A stretch of DNA of 64,000 bases, taken from Henriciella pelagia (GTDB taxonomy: Bacteria; Pseudomonadota; Alphaproteobacteria; Caulobacterales; Hyphomonadaceae). The position numbers were made by a program, and so were the translations under genes. Where the stretch lies: assembly GCF_002088945.1 (NCBI RefSeq), contig NZ_NCSU01000006.1, forward strand, positions 186,001-250,000, in the 5' to 3' direction. Position 1 is the stretch's first letter; every line of letters begins with the position of its first letter. The notes beneath the pieces were generated by a model that was not told the DNA's origin, did no database searches, and saw nothing but the letters and a program-made list of their open reading frames with translations. This document shows, in pieces, positions 1-9,115 of the stretch.

Positions 1-1257
1 CGCCTGCACCCGGCCGATGCTGCCGACCTTCTTGAACAGCTTTCGACGGATGATTTTGCCGAAGCGGTGAAGCTGCTGCATGGTCAGCTGCCCACCGATA
101 TCATCATCGAGCTTCGTGATGAGTATCGCGAGGAGGCGGTTGATGTGCTGCCGGACGAGGCGGTAGCCGCTGTTCTGGAAGAGCTGGATTCCGATGACGT
201 CACGACGATTCTCGAAGACCTCGAGGATGACCGGCGCGAACGCATCCTGGATGAATTGGCGCCGGAAGACCGGGCGTCGCTGGAGCAGGGCTTTGCCTAT
301 GCGGAAGACACGGCCGGACGCCTCATGCAGCGCGAATACTTTGCTGCGCCTGAGTTCTGGACGGTCGGGCATGCCATTGATCATGCGCGCGAAAATGCCG
401 ATGACCTTCCCGATGAATTCTACGAAGTCTACGTGATTGATCCGACACACCGGCTGAAAGGGCAGGTGCCGCTGGCAACGCTGCTGCGCACGCCGCGCGA
501 TGTGAAGCTCGCCGATATCATGGAAGAAGTGCAGTCGAACATCAGCGTCGACATGGACCAGGAAGAAGCGGCCTACCAGTTCCAGAAATACTCACTGGCG
601 TCCGCGCCTGTCACGGACGATGCCGACCGCCTGCTCGGCATGCTCACAGTTGATGACGTGGTCGATGTCATACAGGAAGAGAATACCGAAGACCTCCTGG
701 CGCTGTCCGGCGTGAACTCGGCCGATGGGTCTGACACGGTGCTCGATTCGGTAAAGGCGCGCGCGCCGTGGCTGGCCGTGAACCTTGTCACGGCATTCAT
801 CGCTTCGGGGATCATTTCCCTCTTTGAGGGCACGATCGACCAGATCGTGCAGCTGGCCATCCTGATGCCGGTTGTTGCGGCCCTTGGCGGCAATGCAGGC
901 AGTCAGGGGCTCGCGGTTGCGGTGCGGGCCATTGCAGAGCGCGAAATGGACGGCGATGCGAGCCGCCGCGCGATCGTGCGCGAAACGCTGACCGGTCTTG
1001 CCAATGGCGTCATTTTCGCAATCGGTGTGGCAGCCATCGCCGGCTTCTGGTTCCAGAGCGTTGGTCTCGCCCTCACCATCGGCATCGCAATGTTCGCAAC
1101 TTTCGTCTGGGCTGGCTTTTCGGGCGTCATCGTACCGCTCGCCCTGCGCAGGATGGGGGCAGACCCAGCGGTCGCGTCTTCGGTATTCGTGCTGACACTC
1201 ACCGACGTCATGGCCTTCTTCAGTTTCCTCGGTCTTGCCACACTCATCCTGCTGTAA
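1..1257 (+). CDS. mgtE: Magnesium transporter MgtE (5' truncated)
   Basis: The frame is open from base 1, so the true start lies before the window; 418 codons are present. The product is an inner-membrane Mg2+ channel/transporter gated by cytosolic Mg2+. The first part is the acidic helical MgtE N domain with repeated LL..L...D patterns. A CBS pair follows (the second CBS is around the segment LASAPVTDDADRLLGMLTV), and the C-terminal part has about five hydrophobic helices including the family pattern PVVAALGGNAGSQ. The ATG/GTG codons inside this stretch are not the start, because the upstream codons (RLHPADAADLLEQL) read as typical MgtE sequence. The stop is followed after 82 bases by spmX on the same strand. 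Identification is secure; only the N-terminus is missing. Confidence 0.93.
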   Translation, partial: RLHPADAADLLEQLSTDDFAEAVKLLHGQLPTDIIIELRDEYREEAVDVLPDEAVAAVLEELDSDDVTTILEDLEDDRRERILDELAPEDRASLEQGFAYAEDTAGRLMQREYFAAPEFWTVGHAIDHARENADDLPDEFYEVYVIDPTHRLKGQVPLATLLRTPRDVKLADIMEEVQSNISVDMDQEEAAYQFQKYSLASAPVTDDADRLLGMLTVDDVVDVIQEENTEDLLALSGVNSADGSDTVLDSVKARAPWLAVNLVTAFIASGIISLFEGTIDQIVQLAILMPVVAALGGNAGSQGLAVAVRAIAEREMDGDASRRAIVRETLTGLANGVIFAIGVAAIAGFWFQSVGLALTIGIAMFATFVWAGFSGVIVPLALRRMGADPAVASSVFVLTLTDVMAFFSFLGLATLILL

Positions 1258-1339
1258 TGGCAGGCCTGAGCATTAGTCGGCGTGCAGCTTGCACCGCTTC
1301 GCCGTGAAGCAAGTGGGATGTGCCGCTTTGGAGCATGTA

Positions 1340-2569
1340 ATGAGGTCAGATCTTCGTACGTCCGAGGCTGGACTGAAGCTGATCATGTCATATGAGGGCT
1401 TTCGGCCCGTGTCGAAGCAGCTGCCGGATGGTGGCTGGGTGATCGGCTATGGGCATACCCGGGCGGCAAGAGCGAACCTGCGTGTCAGCCAGCCGGAAGC
1501 CGCCGCGATCCTTCGCGAATATGACCTCCCGCCCATCGAGAAAGCACTCGACGACCTGTTGCTCGTCCCGGTCAGCCAGACCGAGTTCGATGCGCTGGTG
1601 TCCTTCGCCTTCAATATCGGGCTCGACCAGTTCGAGAATTCCGACGTCCTCGCGCACATCAATGCCGGTGACAAGCTGAAGGCCGCCGCCGCTATGGAGA
1701 GCTGGCGCAAGGCTCGCGTCGGCACGCGCGACATGATTGTAGACCCGCTCGTACGCCGCCGCGCCGATGAGAAGGCGCTTTTCCTGAAGACCAGTGGCGC
1801 TGTGCCGCTCGCGTCGTCCAGCCGGTTCCGCCCGCTCATCGACGACGAAACTGTCCAGCCGGCCCGGCGGTTTGGTGATCCGGCAACAGAACGGTCCAGG
1901 CCCACCCCTGCATTTGATCATTCGCGCGACGAAGAGACGGCGCCGGAAGCGGCTGCCCGCAAGGTGCGTGAGCGTTTGACGCGCATTTTGGGCGAGGAAG
2001 AAAGCCGCGTCACGAACACAGAGCAACCGGCCCGGCCGTCCAGACCAGTTTCCGAGGAAGCCAGCGTTGAAGAGATACGCGCGGCGATTTCTGCGCTGGT
2101 CGACGATTTTGACGACAGGCCTGAAACGGCGTCGCCGGCGACGGGCGACATCGACCTTGAAGAAATCACGCTTGAGGACACGCCGCGTCGGCGCGCCCCG
2201 GCCGATGACGGGCTGCACCCGGAAAGTCTCGGCCTGGAGGATGCGCCTTCGAGCGAGCGTAATGGACGCATTTTGATCGACGATGTGACACCTGCTGAAG
2301 TCGATCCGGAACTCGTTGAGCTAGCCACACGGGAAACCGACCGGAATGAGGGGCCGGTCGAGATTTTCCTGTTCGGCCTGGTTGCGCTGCTGGGGACGGG
2401 GCTTTTTGCCTATGGCGGCGCAGCCAGGTTCGGCTGGTTCGGCTTGGAAGCCGCAGAATTTGAAGGCGCGATGACTTACCTCCCGCCCTTCCTGCTGCTC
2501 GCGGGCGGCCTGCTCTTTGTGATCATGGCCTACTATGCGGTCCGCGCCTTCATGGGGCCACGCGACTAG
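1340..2569 (+). CDS. spmX: SpmX-like polar muramidase-domain membrane protein
   Basis: A 409-residue protein. Residues 1-155 are a GH24 (phage lysozyme-like) domain with the SYEGF motif carrying the candidate catalytic Glu19 and GYGHT at 36-40. Residues 160-335 are a low-complexity acidic and proline-rich linker. Two hydrophobic segments lie near 341-360 and 381-400, followed by a short tail. Muramidase domain, acidic linker and two C-terminal membrane helices is the architecture of Caulobacter SpmX, which localises the kinase DivJ at the stalked pole. A free phage endolysin would not have the linker or two C-terminal helices. An in-frame TTG exists at 1289, but ATG 1340 has GGAG at 1330-1333 and gives the expected N-terminus. 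The family name is by architecture and remembered similarity. Confidence 0.82.
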   Translation: MRSDLRTSEAGLKLIMSYEGFRPVSKQLPDGGWVIGYGHTRAARANLRVSQPEAAAILREYDLPPIEKALDDLLLVPVSQTEFDALVSFAFNIGLDQFENSDVLAHINAGDKLKAAAAMESWRKARVGTRDMIVDPLVRRRADEKALFLKTSGAVPLASSSRFRPLIDDETVQPARRFGDPATERSRPTPAFDHSRDEETAPEAAARKVRERLTRILGEEESRVTNTEQPARPSRPVSEEASVEEIRAAISALVDDFDDRPETASPATGDIDLEEITLEDTPRRRAPADDGLHPESLGLEDAPSSERNGRILIDDVTPAEVDPELVELATRETDRNEGPVEIFLFGLVALLGTGLFAYGGAARFGWFGLEAAEFEGAMTYLPPFLLLAGGLLFVIMAYYAVRAFMGPRD

Positions 2570-2628
2570 GGCTCGCGAATGCTGCTCTGCACATTGGCAA
2601 GTGCGCAAAGTCCAGCTAAATCGGGCAA

Positions 2629-3801
2629 ATGATCCCGAACACATATCCCACATTGAACTTCGATCTCGGCGAAACAGCCGACATGATCCGCGATACGGTG
2701 CAAAGTTTTGCCTCCGACCACATCGCACCAATCGCTGCAGAAATTGACCGGACGGATGTCTTTCCGCGCCATCTCCTTCCGAAGATGGGCGAGCTGGGCC
2801 TGCTCGGTATCACAGTCGAGGAAGAATGGGGCGGCAGCGGCCTCGGCTATCTTGAGCACGTCGTCGCGATGGAAGAGATTTCCCGCGCGTCCGCCTCAGT
2901 CGGCCTGTCCTATGGCGCGCACTCGAATCTTTGCGTGAACCAGCTGCGCCGCTGGGGCAATGATGACCAGAAGCAGCGCTATCTCGAGAAGCTCGTCACT
3001 GGCGAGCATCTGGGCGGGCTCGCCATGTCGGAAAGCGGCGCCGGCTCTGACGTCGTCTCCATGAAGCTGAAGGCAGAGAAAAAGGGCGACCGATACGTTC
3101 TCAACGGCTCGAAGATGTGGATTACCAATTCGCCGGACGCCGACACGCTGATCGTCTACGCCAAGACAGAGCCTGAGAAGAAATCCCGCGGCATCACTGC
3201 CTTCATCATTGAGCGGGGCATGAAAGGCTTTTCAGTCGCCCAGAAGCTCGACAAGCTCGGCATGCGCGGCTCCGAGACGGGCGAGCTTGTCTTCGAGGAT
3301 TGCGAAGTCCCGGAGGAGAACGTCATGGGCCCGCTGAATGGCGGCGTCGAAGTGCTGATGAGCGGGCTCGACTATGAGCGCGCCGTGCTGTCAGCCGGCC
3401 CCACAGGCATCATGCAGGCCTGTATGGATGTCGTGATCCCATACATTCACGACCGCAAACAGTTCGGCCAGTCGATCGGAGAGTTCCAGCTCGTCCAGGG
3501 CAAGATCGCCGACATGTATGTCCAGATGAATGCCGCAAAGGCCTATGTCTACACCGTCGCCAAGGCCTGTGACCGTGGTGAGACGGCCCGCAAGGACGCC
3601 GCTGGTGCGATCCTGTATGCGGCTGAGACAGCAACGAAGCTCGCGCTCGACGCGATCCAGCTCCTCGGCGGCAATGGCTACATCAACGAGTACCCGACGG
3701 GCCGCCTGCTACGTGATGCGAAGCTCTACGAGATTGGGGCAGGCACGAGCGAGATCCGCCGCTGGCTGATTGGACGTGAGCTGTTTGGCGAGACGGCCTA
3801 A
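2629..3801 (+). CDS. ivd: Isovaleryl-CoA dehydrogenase
   Basis: A 390-residue acyl-CoA dehydrogenase that oxidises isovaleryl-CoA to 3-methylcrotonyl-CoA in leucine breakdown, using FAD. The sequence follows mitochondrial isovaleryl-CoA dehydrogenases closely: the [18 protein letters not shown] segment places the catalytic Glu in the helix position specific to this enzyme. The C-terminal [20 protein letters not shown] and [14 protein letters not shown] motifs are also present. Length matches the family. Methylcrotonyl-CoA carboxylase subunits lie downstream at 9116 and 14897, supporting the substrate. The 3' end overlaps the convergent histidine kinase gene by four bases. Confidence 0.93.
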   Translation: MIPNTYPTLNFDLGETADMIRDTVQSFASDHIAPIAAEIDRTDVFPRHLLPKMGELGLLGITVEEEWGGSGLGYLEHVVAMEEISRASASVGLSYGAHSNLCVNQLRRWGNDDQKQRYLEKLVTGEHLGGLAMSESGAGSDVVSMKLKAEKKGDRYVLNGSKMWITNSPDADTLIVYAKTEPEKKSRGITAFIIERGMKGFSVAQKLDKLGMRGSETGELVFEDCEVPEENVMGPLNGGVEVLMSGLDYERAVLSAGPTGIMQACMDVVIPYIHDRKQFGQSIGEFQLVQGKIADMYVQMNAAKAYVYTVAKACDRGETARKDAAGAILYAAETATKLALDAIQLLGGNGYINEYPTGRLLRDAKLYEIGAGTSEIRRWLIGRELFGETA

Positions 3802-5744
3802 CCGACGGACTGAAGGCGACCTCGGGCCTCGTTCAGCACCTGTCCGATAATGGTTGATAGCTCACGCTCATCGACAGGCTTGCTGACATAGGCGTCAAAG
3901 CCCTGCGCCAGGTATTTCTGCTTGTCACCCGCCATCCCATCGGCGGTGAGCGCGATGACGGGAACATCCTTGTTCGGTCCCGACGAGTCCCGCAGCATCC
4001 TGAAGGCGCGGCTACCATCGAGCGTCGGCATGTGAATGTCCATCAGGACTATGTCGACAGGCGTATGGGCGAGCGTGTTCAAGGCGTCCTGACCGTCGAC
4101 CGCCTCGACAACTTCAATTCCCATCTGCTCCAGAAAGGAGCGGGCGACGCGCCGATTGATGAGATTGTCATCCACGACCAGCGCGGTGCGTGCTGTGACC
4201 ACACGAGAAGGCGTGCGCGCTGCCTGATTGCGACTGGGTAGCTGCGATACGGGCGTGTAGGCATTTTCAGCGGACTCTACATTCAACGTGAAGACCGAGC
4301 CTTCGCCCAGCTTGCTGACCACGCTGAGATCGCCGCCCATGAGGCGAGCAAGCCGGCGTGTGATGGCAAGGCCCAGACCGGTCCCGCCGAACCTGCGGGT
4401 GATCGAGCCGTCTTCCTGTTCGAACGACTCGAAGATGCGCTCAAGCGCCTGAGGGGAGATGCCACAGCCTGTGTCGCGCACATGGACCGTCACTACATGT
4501 CGGCCATCATCTTTCCTGGCGCTTGTTACAACGATCAGAATCTCGCCTTCTGCGGTGAACTTGATCGCATTGGAAACAAGATTGCTGATGCACTGGCGCA
4601 CCCGTACCGGATCCAGCTGCAGCGAAGACGGAACATCCGGCGACACATGGACCGAGAGCTTCAGGCCCTTCTCTTCGGCCATTGGCTGGTAAAGGCGCTC
4701 AATATTGCTCATCTTGTGGCGCAGGTCCGTTGCGACAGGCGACACTTCGACCTTGTCTGCCTCAATCTTGGAGAGATCGAGAATATCGTTCAGGAGCGAC
4801 ATCAAGGTCTGGCCCGACTCCAGGATAATTTCGACCTGTTCCTTCTGCGCAGGTGACAGCTCATCATTGTAGAGCGTCTGGGCCATACCGAGCACACCGT
4901 TGAGGGGCGTCCGGATTTCGTGGCTCATATTGGCGAGAAATTCCGACTTCAGGCGCGTCGCCTGCTCCGCAGCGTTCAGCGCGGTCTTCAGTTCGTGCGC
5001 CTTGCGGCGTTCTTCGCGGATATCCCTGAAATGCGAGATGAACACCTGTTCGCCCGTGACCGGCAAGAAACCATTGTCCAGCGCGACCTCCACATGGATC
5101 TCACTGCCATCCTTGGCCAGGATAGTATCGTCGGTCGTATAGTGGAACGTGCCACCTTCAGCAATTTTCGCTTGGATTTCGGCAACGGTGGACTTGTTGC
5201 GAAGGCCATCGAATATGAAGGCGCTCTCGCCGATCAGCTCTTCGCGGGCATAGCCTGTCAGCGCAAGCATGGCATCGTTCACATACTGGATTCTGGCATT
5301 CGCATCGGCCACGGTGATGCCGTAGGAAGTGTTGTCGCAAGCCATGCGAAGGAGGCCGGCCGTATCGATCGCTTCGTCGCGTTCGCGGGCGATGTCAGTA
5401 ATCTCGTGAGAGGAGCACAGCACGCCGCGCTCGGTTGGCGTGATCGTCGTCTTGAGCACCTTCTTGAGGTGAGAGGCGGCCCTGCCTTCCTGCGTTATCA
5501 TGGTGACCGTTTCGCCGGTCTCCAGCGCCTTCCTGACACAACGAACCATCTCTGAATCGCGGTAACTCGGATCGAATTCGAAGATCCGGCGACCCACCAC
5601 GCTTCCGCCATCGGGGAGAATCGACCTGTTTGTCAGAGCGTTGGCCTGACTCCATTCGAAATCGATGATCTCGCCATCTTTATTGCGAATAGGCACGACT
5701 TCGCAGATGACGATTGGTAACTTGTCAAACAGGTCCGAGTACAT
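3798..5744 (-). CDS. PAS-domain hybrid sensor histidine kinase
   Basis: A 648-residue cytosolic hybrid kinase with no membrane segment. Residues 1-120 form a first PAS-like region and 130-245 a clear PAS domain ([19 protein letters not shown]). The HisKA dimerisation helix carries [11 protein letters not shown] with phospho-acceptor His275. The HATPase domain spans about 375-490, with N-box Asn388/Asn392 and G-boxes DTGCGIS and GGTGLGLA. The C-terminal receiver (about 520-640) has the phosphorylation site Asp569 in VLMDIHMP and the Lys in VSKPV. The signal is unknown. A separate phosphotransferase or output partner is expected and is not adjacent. A near-CtrA motif lies upstream at 5794. Confidence 0.92.
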   Translation of the reverse strand: MYSDLFDKLPIVICEVVPIRNKDGEIIDFEWSQANALTNRSILPDGGSVVGRRIFEFDPSYRDSEMVRCVRKALETGETVTMITQEGRAASHLKKVLKTTITPTERGVLCSSHEITDIARERDEAIDTAGLLRMACDNTSYGITVADANARIQYVNDAMLALTGYAREELIGESAFIFDGLRNKSTVAEIQAKIAEGGTFHYTTDDTILAKDGSEIHVEVALDNGFLPVTGEQVFISHFRDIREERRKAHELKTALNAAEQATRLKSEFLANMSHEIRTPLNGVLGMAQTLYNDELSPAQKEQVEIILESGQTLMSLLNDILDLSKIEADKVEVSPVATDLRHKMSNIERLYQPMAEEKGLKLSVHVSPDVPSSLQLDPVRVRQCISNLVSNAIKFTAEGEILIVVTSARKDDGRHVVTVHVRDTGCGISPQALERIFESFEQEDGSITRRFGGTGLGLAITRRLARLMGGDLSVVSKLGEGSVFTLNVESAENAYTPVSQLPSRNQAARTPSRVVTARTALVVDDNLINRRVARSFLEQMGIEVVEAVDGQDALNTLAHTPVDIVLMDIHMPTLDGSRAFRMLRDSSGPNKDVPVIALTADGMAGDKQKYLAQGFDAYVSKPVDERELSTIIGQVLNEARGRLQSVG

Positions 5745-5793
5745 GGCATTGGCCTTTCTGGTGCACCCACGCTCATTAACTGACCTGATAGTG

Positions 5794-5808
5794 TTAAGAC
5801 GGTGTTAG
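5794..5808. promoter_or_regulatory. Near-consensus CtrA-type motif upstream of the hybrid kinase
   Basis: The bases read TTAA-GACGGTG-TTAG. This is the TTAA-N7-TTAA CtrA arrangement with one mismatch in the second half-site. It lies 50 bases upstream of the kinase start at 5744 (minus) and 49 bases before the YjbR-family gene at 5857 (plus). The motif is short and AT-rich, so chance occurrence is possible; proposing CtrA binding is inference from the cell-cycle genes in the window. Confidence 0.3.
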
Positions 5809-5856
5809 CTACACCGACCCGATGCAGCCCAGCCACCACTGTAGGGACTGAAACAG

Positions 5857-6222
5857 ATGACCCTGGATGAATACAACGCATTCTGCGCGTCCCTGACGCA
5901 TTCCACACATGTCGTGCAATGGGGCGGGGCCCATGTCTGGAAGATTGGCGGGAAGGTCTTCGCGATCGCTCACGACACTGAGGAGGGGGGCACCTTCAGG
6001 GCGAGTTTCAAGGTCTCGGAACTGGCCTTCGACATTCTCAGGGAACAGCCAGGATGCAAAGGGGCACCTCATCTTGCTTCGCGCGGAATGAAATGGATCC
6101 AGAGATATTCGGACGAGAGCATGGATGATGCGGCCCTGAAGGACTATCTCGCCGAGAGCTACCGCCTCGTTTCTCTCGGTCTGACTCGGAAGCTGCAGAA
6201 GGAGCTCGGGCTGAACCAGTAG
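5857..6222 (+). CDS. MmcQ/YjbR family DNA-binding protein
   Basis: A 121-residue protein of the MmcQ/YjbR (CyaY-like fold) family. It starts with the typical short helix followed by the HVVQWGGAHVWKIGGKVFAI strand pair, and ends with a helix of the form YLAESYRLVSLGLTRK. Members are small cytosolic proteins whose proposed DNA binding is poorly characterised. The start ATG follows AGGGAC at suitable spacing. It stands alone, divergent from the histidine kinase and 77 bases ahead of an aldo/keto reductase. The family call is firm, the function is not. Confidence 0.82.
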   Translation: MTLDEYNAFCASLTHSTHVVQWGGAHVWKIGGKVFAIAHDTEEGGTFRASFKVSELAFDILREQPGCKGAPHLASRGMKWIQRYSDESMDDAALKDYLAESYRLVSLGLTRKLQKELGLNQ

Positions 6223-6299
6223 GTGCAGCGCCCGATGGAACTCACGAAATCAGGTGCCCGTTTCGTCAGGAGACTAGACTGATCAGGCAAGGAGACTGC

Positions 6300-7133
6300 A
6301 TGACCCTCACGACCAGGCATTTCGGCGTGGATATTCCAAAAATCGGATTTGGCACGTGGAAACTCAGGGACGAGACCGCCCAGATGGCAGTATCGAAAGC
6401 CATCGAAGCGGGCTATCGCATGATCGATACAGCACAAGCCTATGAGAACGAAACGCATGTGGGCCGGGGCATCGCAGATGCACAGCTGCCACGGGAGGAG
6501 CTTTTCGTCACGACCAAGGTCTGGATGTCGGAGTTCAAGGATGGTGACCTGCAGGATGCCGTTGCCCGGAGTGTCGAAAGGCTGAGTACGGATTATTGCG
6601 ATCTCATCCTGTTGCACTGGCCCAATCCGGACGTGCCGCTCGAGGAGACGCTCGGCGCGCTGAATGATGTGCATGACAAGGGGCTGACCCGGAATATCGG
6701 TGTGTCCAACTTCACATCGGCGCAGCTCGGCCAGGCGGTGAAACTCTCCAGGGCACCGATCCTGACAAACCAGGTCGAGTATCACCCCTTCATCAACCAG
6801 ACCCCCATCCTGGAAGCAGCGCACGCCCTTGGCTCATCGGTAACGGCTTACTCCCCGTTGGCGCAGGGCAGGATCTTCGATGATCCCGTGCTGAACGAGA
6901 TCGGCGAGGCGCATGGCAAGACACCAGCCCAGATCGTTATCAGATGGTGTGCGCAGCAACCGGGCGTGATCACTATTCCGCGTTCGTCGTCGCCGGACCA
7001 TATTGCATCGAACAATGATGTGCTCGACTTTGAACTGACGGCCGATGAAATGGGTCGCATCACGGCCCTGAACGCCATCAATGAAAGACTGATTAATCCG
7101 AGCTGGGCACCCGAATGGGACAGGGCGGCCTGA
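6300..7133 (+). CDS. Aldo/keto reductase (2,5-diketo-D-gluconate reductase type)
   Basis: A 277-residue NADPH-dependent TIM-barrel oxidoreductase. The catalytic tetrad is visible: Asp43 and Tyr48 in MIDTAQAYENE, Lys73 in VTTKVW and His106 in LLHWPNP. The cofactor-end motif IPRSSSPDHIASN follows near the C-terminus. Length and motif order match the DkgA/DkgB group, which reduces diketogluconate, methylglyoxal and small aldehydes; the physiological substrate cannot be read from sequence. A strong AAGGAG stands ten bases before the ATG. It converges on the patatin gene with only 13 bases between. Confidence 0.9.
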   Translation: MTLTTRHFGVDIPKIGFGTWKLRDETAQMAVSKAIEAGYRMIDTAQAYENETHVGRGIADAQLPREELFVTTKVWMSEFKDGDLQDAVARSVERLSTDYCDLILLHWPNPDVPLEETLGALNDVHDKGLTRNIGVSNFTSAQLGQAVKLSRAPILTNQVEYHPFINQTPILEAAHALGSSVTAYSPLAQGRIFDDPVLNEIGEAHGKTPAQIVIRWCAQQPGVITIPRSSSPDHIASNNDVLDFELTADEMGRITALNAINERLINPSWAPEWDRAA

Positions 7134-7146
7134 GCTGTTCTTGGAG

Positions 7147-9051
7147 TCAGACTGGTTCCATCTGGACGCTGGGAATATTGTTGGAAGGGCCGTAGCAGAA
7201 ATCATGCAGCTTTCCCGACTGGATCGCCGCCCTGGCTGCTTTGTATCCGGCCTCCACGGCCTCGTCATAGGCTTCCCAGTCGCGAAGCTCGATATCGCGC
7301 AGTTCCGGCAGGACAAGCATGTCAACGAGTTCGCGTCCGGCAATCGGATTGACGCTGATCGTGGCGGATCGCATCAGCAGTCCGGCAATCGGGGGCGCTG
7401 CGGAAAATCCATTGCGCCAAACCCAGCTGAGAAAGCCGGGAGGATTGACGAAGTCATCCGCCTTCAGGCCCTCCGGGGCTCGCGCAACATCTGAGCCGAC
7501 GACAATGCCGCGGTGCAGCTCCCGCATCACATCGGTGGGGAAATTGTTGAGTACGGCACCGTCAACCAGAACCTCTCCGTCATCCACCACCGGCGGCAGG
7601 ATACCGGGCAGGGAAATCGTCGCACGAAGGGCCTTGCGCAGCAGGCCGCGCCGGTGAATGCGATAGGTGCCGTCCGTAAGATTGGTCGACACCGCAAAGA
7701 ATGGCACTTCCAGGTCGCTGATCTCGGCATCGCCAAAATGTTCATGCAGGCGATTGTTCACCCGCTTGCCGCGCACCATGCCGACAACAGGAAGATTGTA
7801 ATCGCCGAGCGGATTGGTCTCGACAAACGCCTTGCGGATGCGCTGGTCGATCTCCTCGTCATCCCAGCCCATGGCCACACAGCCGGCAACGACCGCCCCC
7901 ATGGATGCCCCGCCAATAAAGTCGATTGGAATATTGGCTTCGCGGAAAGCGCGGACGACGCCTATGTGAGCGTAAGCACGCGCGCCGCCGCCGGACAGGA
8001 CAAGCCCCACAGAGCGGCCCGCCATCACACGTGCCAGGCGGTCGCATGCGGCATCATCCATGCCGCGCCAGTGGAAAATACGGGCGGCACCTGCTGCATC
8101 GAGCCATTCGCCCGGTCTGGAGACTTCGCGTTCAGTGCCGTGATGCAGGAGCAGAACGTCGATCAGCTTTAACGAGCGCGCTGGTGAATTGTCCGGCGGC
8201 ATGAGCGGAATGGAGGGGCGCGCATCGGCGCGGCCGACCACCCAGATACGGTCCGCCTGACGGATGGACAATCGATACCAGGAGGACGCGCCGACCGAGG
8301 AGATGAGTATGACGACATCATTATTGGCTTCGAGGTCATCGAAAAAGCGGGCTGGTTTCTCGTCGCCTTCGCTTTCTCCGACAATGTGGGACGTCAAGCC
8401 CAGCCGGTCTAGCGACGCTTTGAGCGCCCGCGCCCGCAGGCTGAGATCGATGGTTGGGGATGTTGCGACAAGCGCGAAGACCTTCGGGGCATTGCGGCGG
8501 TTGGGTTTTCGCCCTTCGCGCAGCCGCGTCAGCATCAGCCGGATCATCGAGTTCAGGATTTCCGGTTCAGCCTTGACGATCCTGTCGAAGCCAGCGCGGG
8601 AGATTTCGAGAATTTCCGTGTCGCGAAGGGCATAGACCGAACTCGTATGGGGGGCATTGTCTGCGATACCATCGCCGTCTTCATCGATCGCGCCTTCGAA
8701 CAGCGCCATTTCCCCGACGGGCTCGCCGGCCCGGATGTGGCCGATGAATTCGCTGCGGCCGTCAGGCGTTGTGCTGAACGCGCCAAGCGACCCTGACAGG
8801 ACGAAGTAGATGGAGCTGGAAATGTCCCCTGTCTTGAACAGCTCCCACCCCGCCGGCAGAGAAAACCAGCGTGCCTCGCGCCCAGCCGCCTTCAGCGCTC
8901 GCTTGGGAACGTCACCCAGGAAAGGAATGGATTTCAGCGTTGGCGCAATGTCGAGACTCATGTCTCTGAATGTGTTCATCCCGAAGCCATCTGAAAAGGC
9001 CTTGCTGGATTTTGTGAGCCCGGGTGGCTTAATCGGTTTGAACATGCTCAT
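7147..9051 (-). CDS. Patatin-like phospholipase with N-terminal cyclic-nucleotide-binding domain
   Basis: A 634-residue protein of the neuropathy-target-esterase type. Residues 40-165 are a cNMP-binding beta-barrel (WELFKTGDISSSIYFVLSGSLG and GEPVGEMALFEG). Residues 185-340 form a poorly conserved middle domain. The patatin hydrolase starts near 348 with the oxyanion loop SGGGARAYAHIG, nucleophile Ser383 in GASMG, and catalytic Asp497 in DGAVLNNFP (DGA rather than DGG). It probably hydrolyses lysophospholipids at the membrane, with activity possibly tuned by nucleotide. It is transcribed divergently from the methylcrotonyl-CoA carboxylase beta gene, 64 bases away. ATG 9045 is a possible alternative start. 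Confidence 0.9.
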   Translation of the reverse strand: MSMFKPIKPPGLTKSSKAFSDGFGMNTFRDMSLDIAPTLKSIPFLGDVPKRALKAAGREARWFSLPAGWELFKTGDISSSIYFVLSGSLGAFSTTPDGRSEFIGHIRAGEPVGEMALFEGAIDEDGDGIADNAPHTSSVYALRDTEILEISRAGFDRIVKAEPEILNSMIRLMLTRLREGRKPNRRNAPKVFALVATSPTIDLSLRARALKASLDRLGLTSHIVGESEGDEKPARFFDDLEANNDVVILISSVGASSWYRLSIRQADRIWVVGRADARPSIPLMPPDNSPARSLKLIDVLLLHHGTEREVSRPGEWLDAAGAARIFHWRGMDDAACDRLARVMAGRSVGLVLSGGGARAYAHIGVVRAFREANIPIDFIGGASMGAVVAGCVAMGWDDEEIDQRIRKAFVETNPLGDYNLPVVGMVRGKRVNNRLHEHFGDAEISDLEVPFFAVSTNLTDGTYRIHRRGLLRKALRATISLPGILPPVVDDGEVLVDGAVLNNFPTDVMRELHRGIVVGSDVARAPEGLKADDFVNPPGFLSWVWRNGFSAAPPIAGLLMRSATISVNPIAGRELVDMLVLPELRDIELRDWEAYDEAVEAGYKAARAAIQSGKLHDFCYGPSNNIPSVQMEPV

Positions 9052-9115
9052 GCTTCAGGATGACATTCCCTCAATGCGGCGATAATTGTGCAAGAAACAG
9101 TCCAAGGGAGGGCAT

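Noticed and set aside
1340-1810. Prophage remnant suggested by the lysozyme domain
   Set aside because: No other phage genes are adjacent, and the fused linker and membrane helices fit SpmX.
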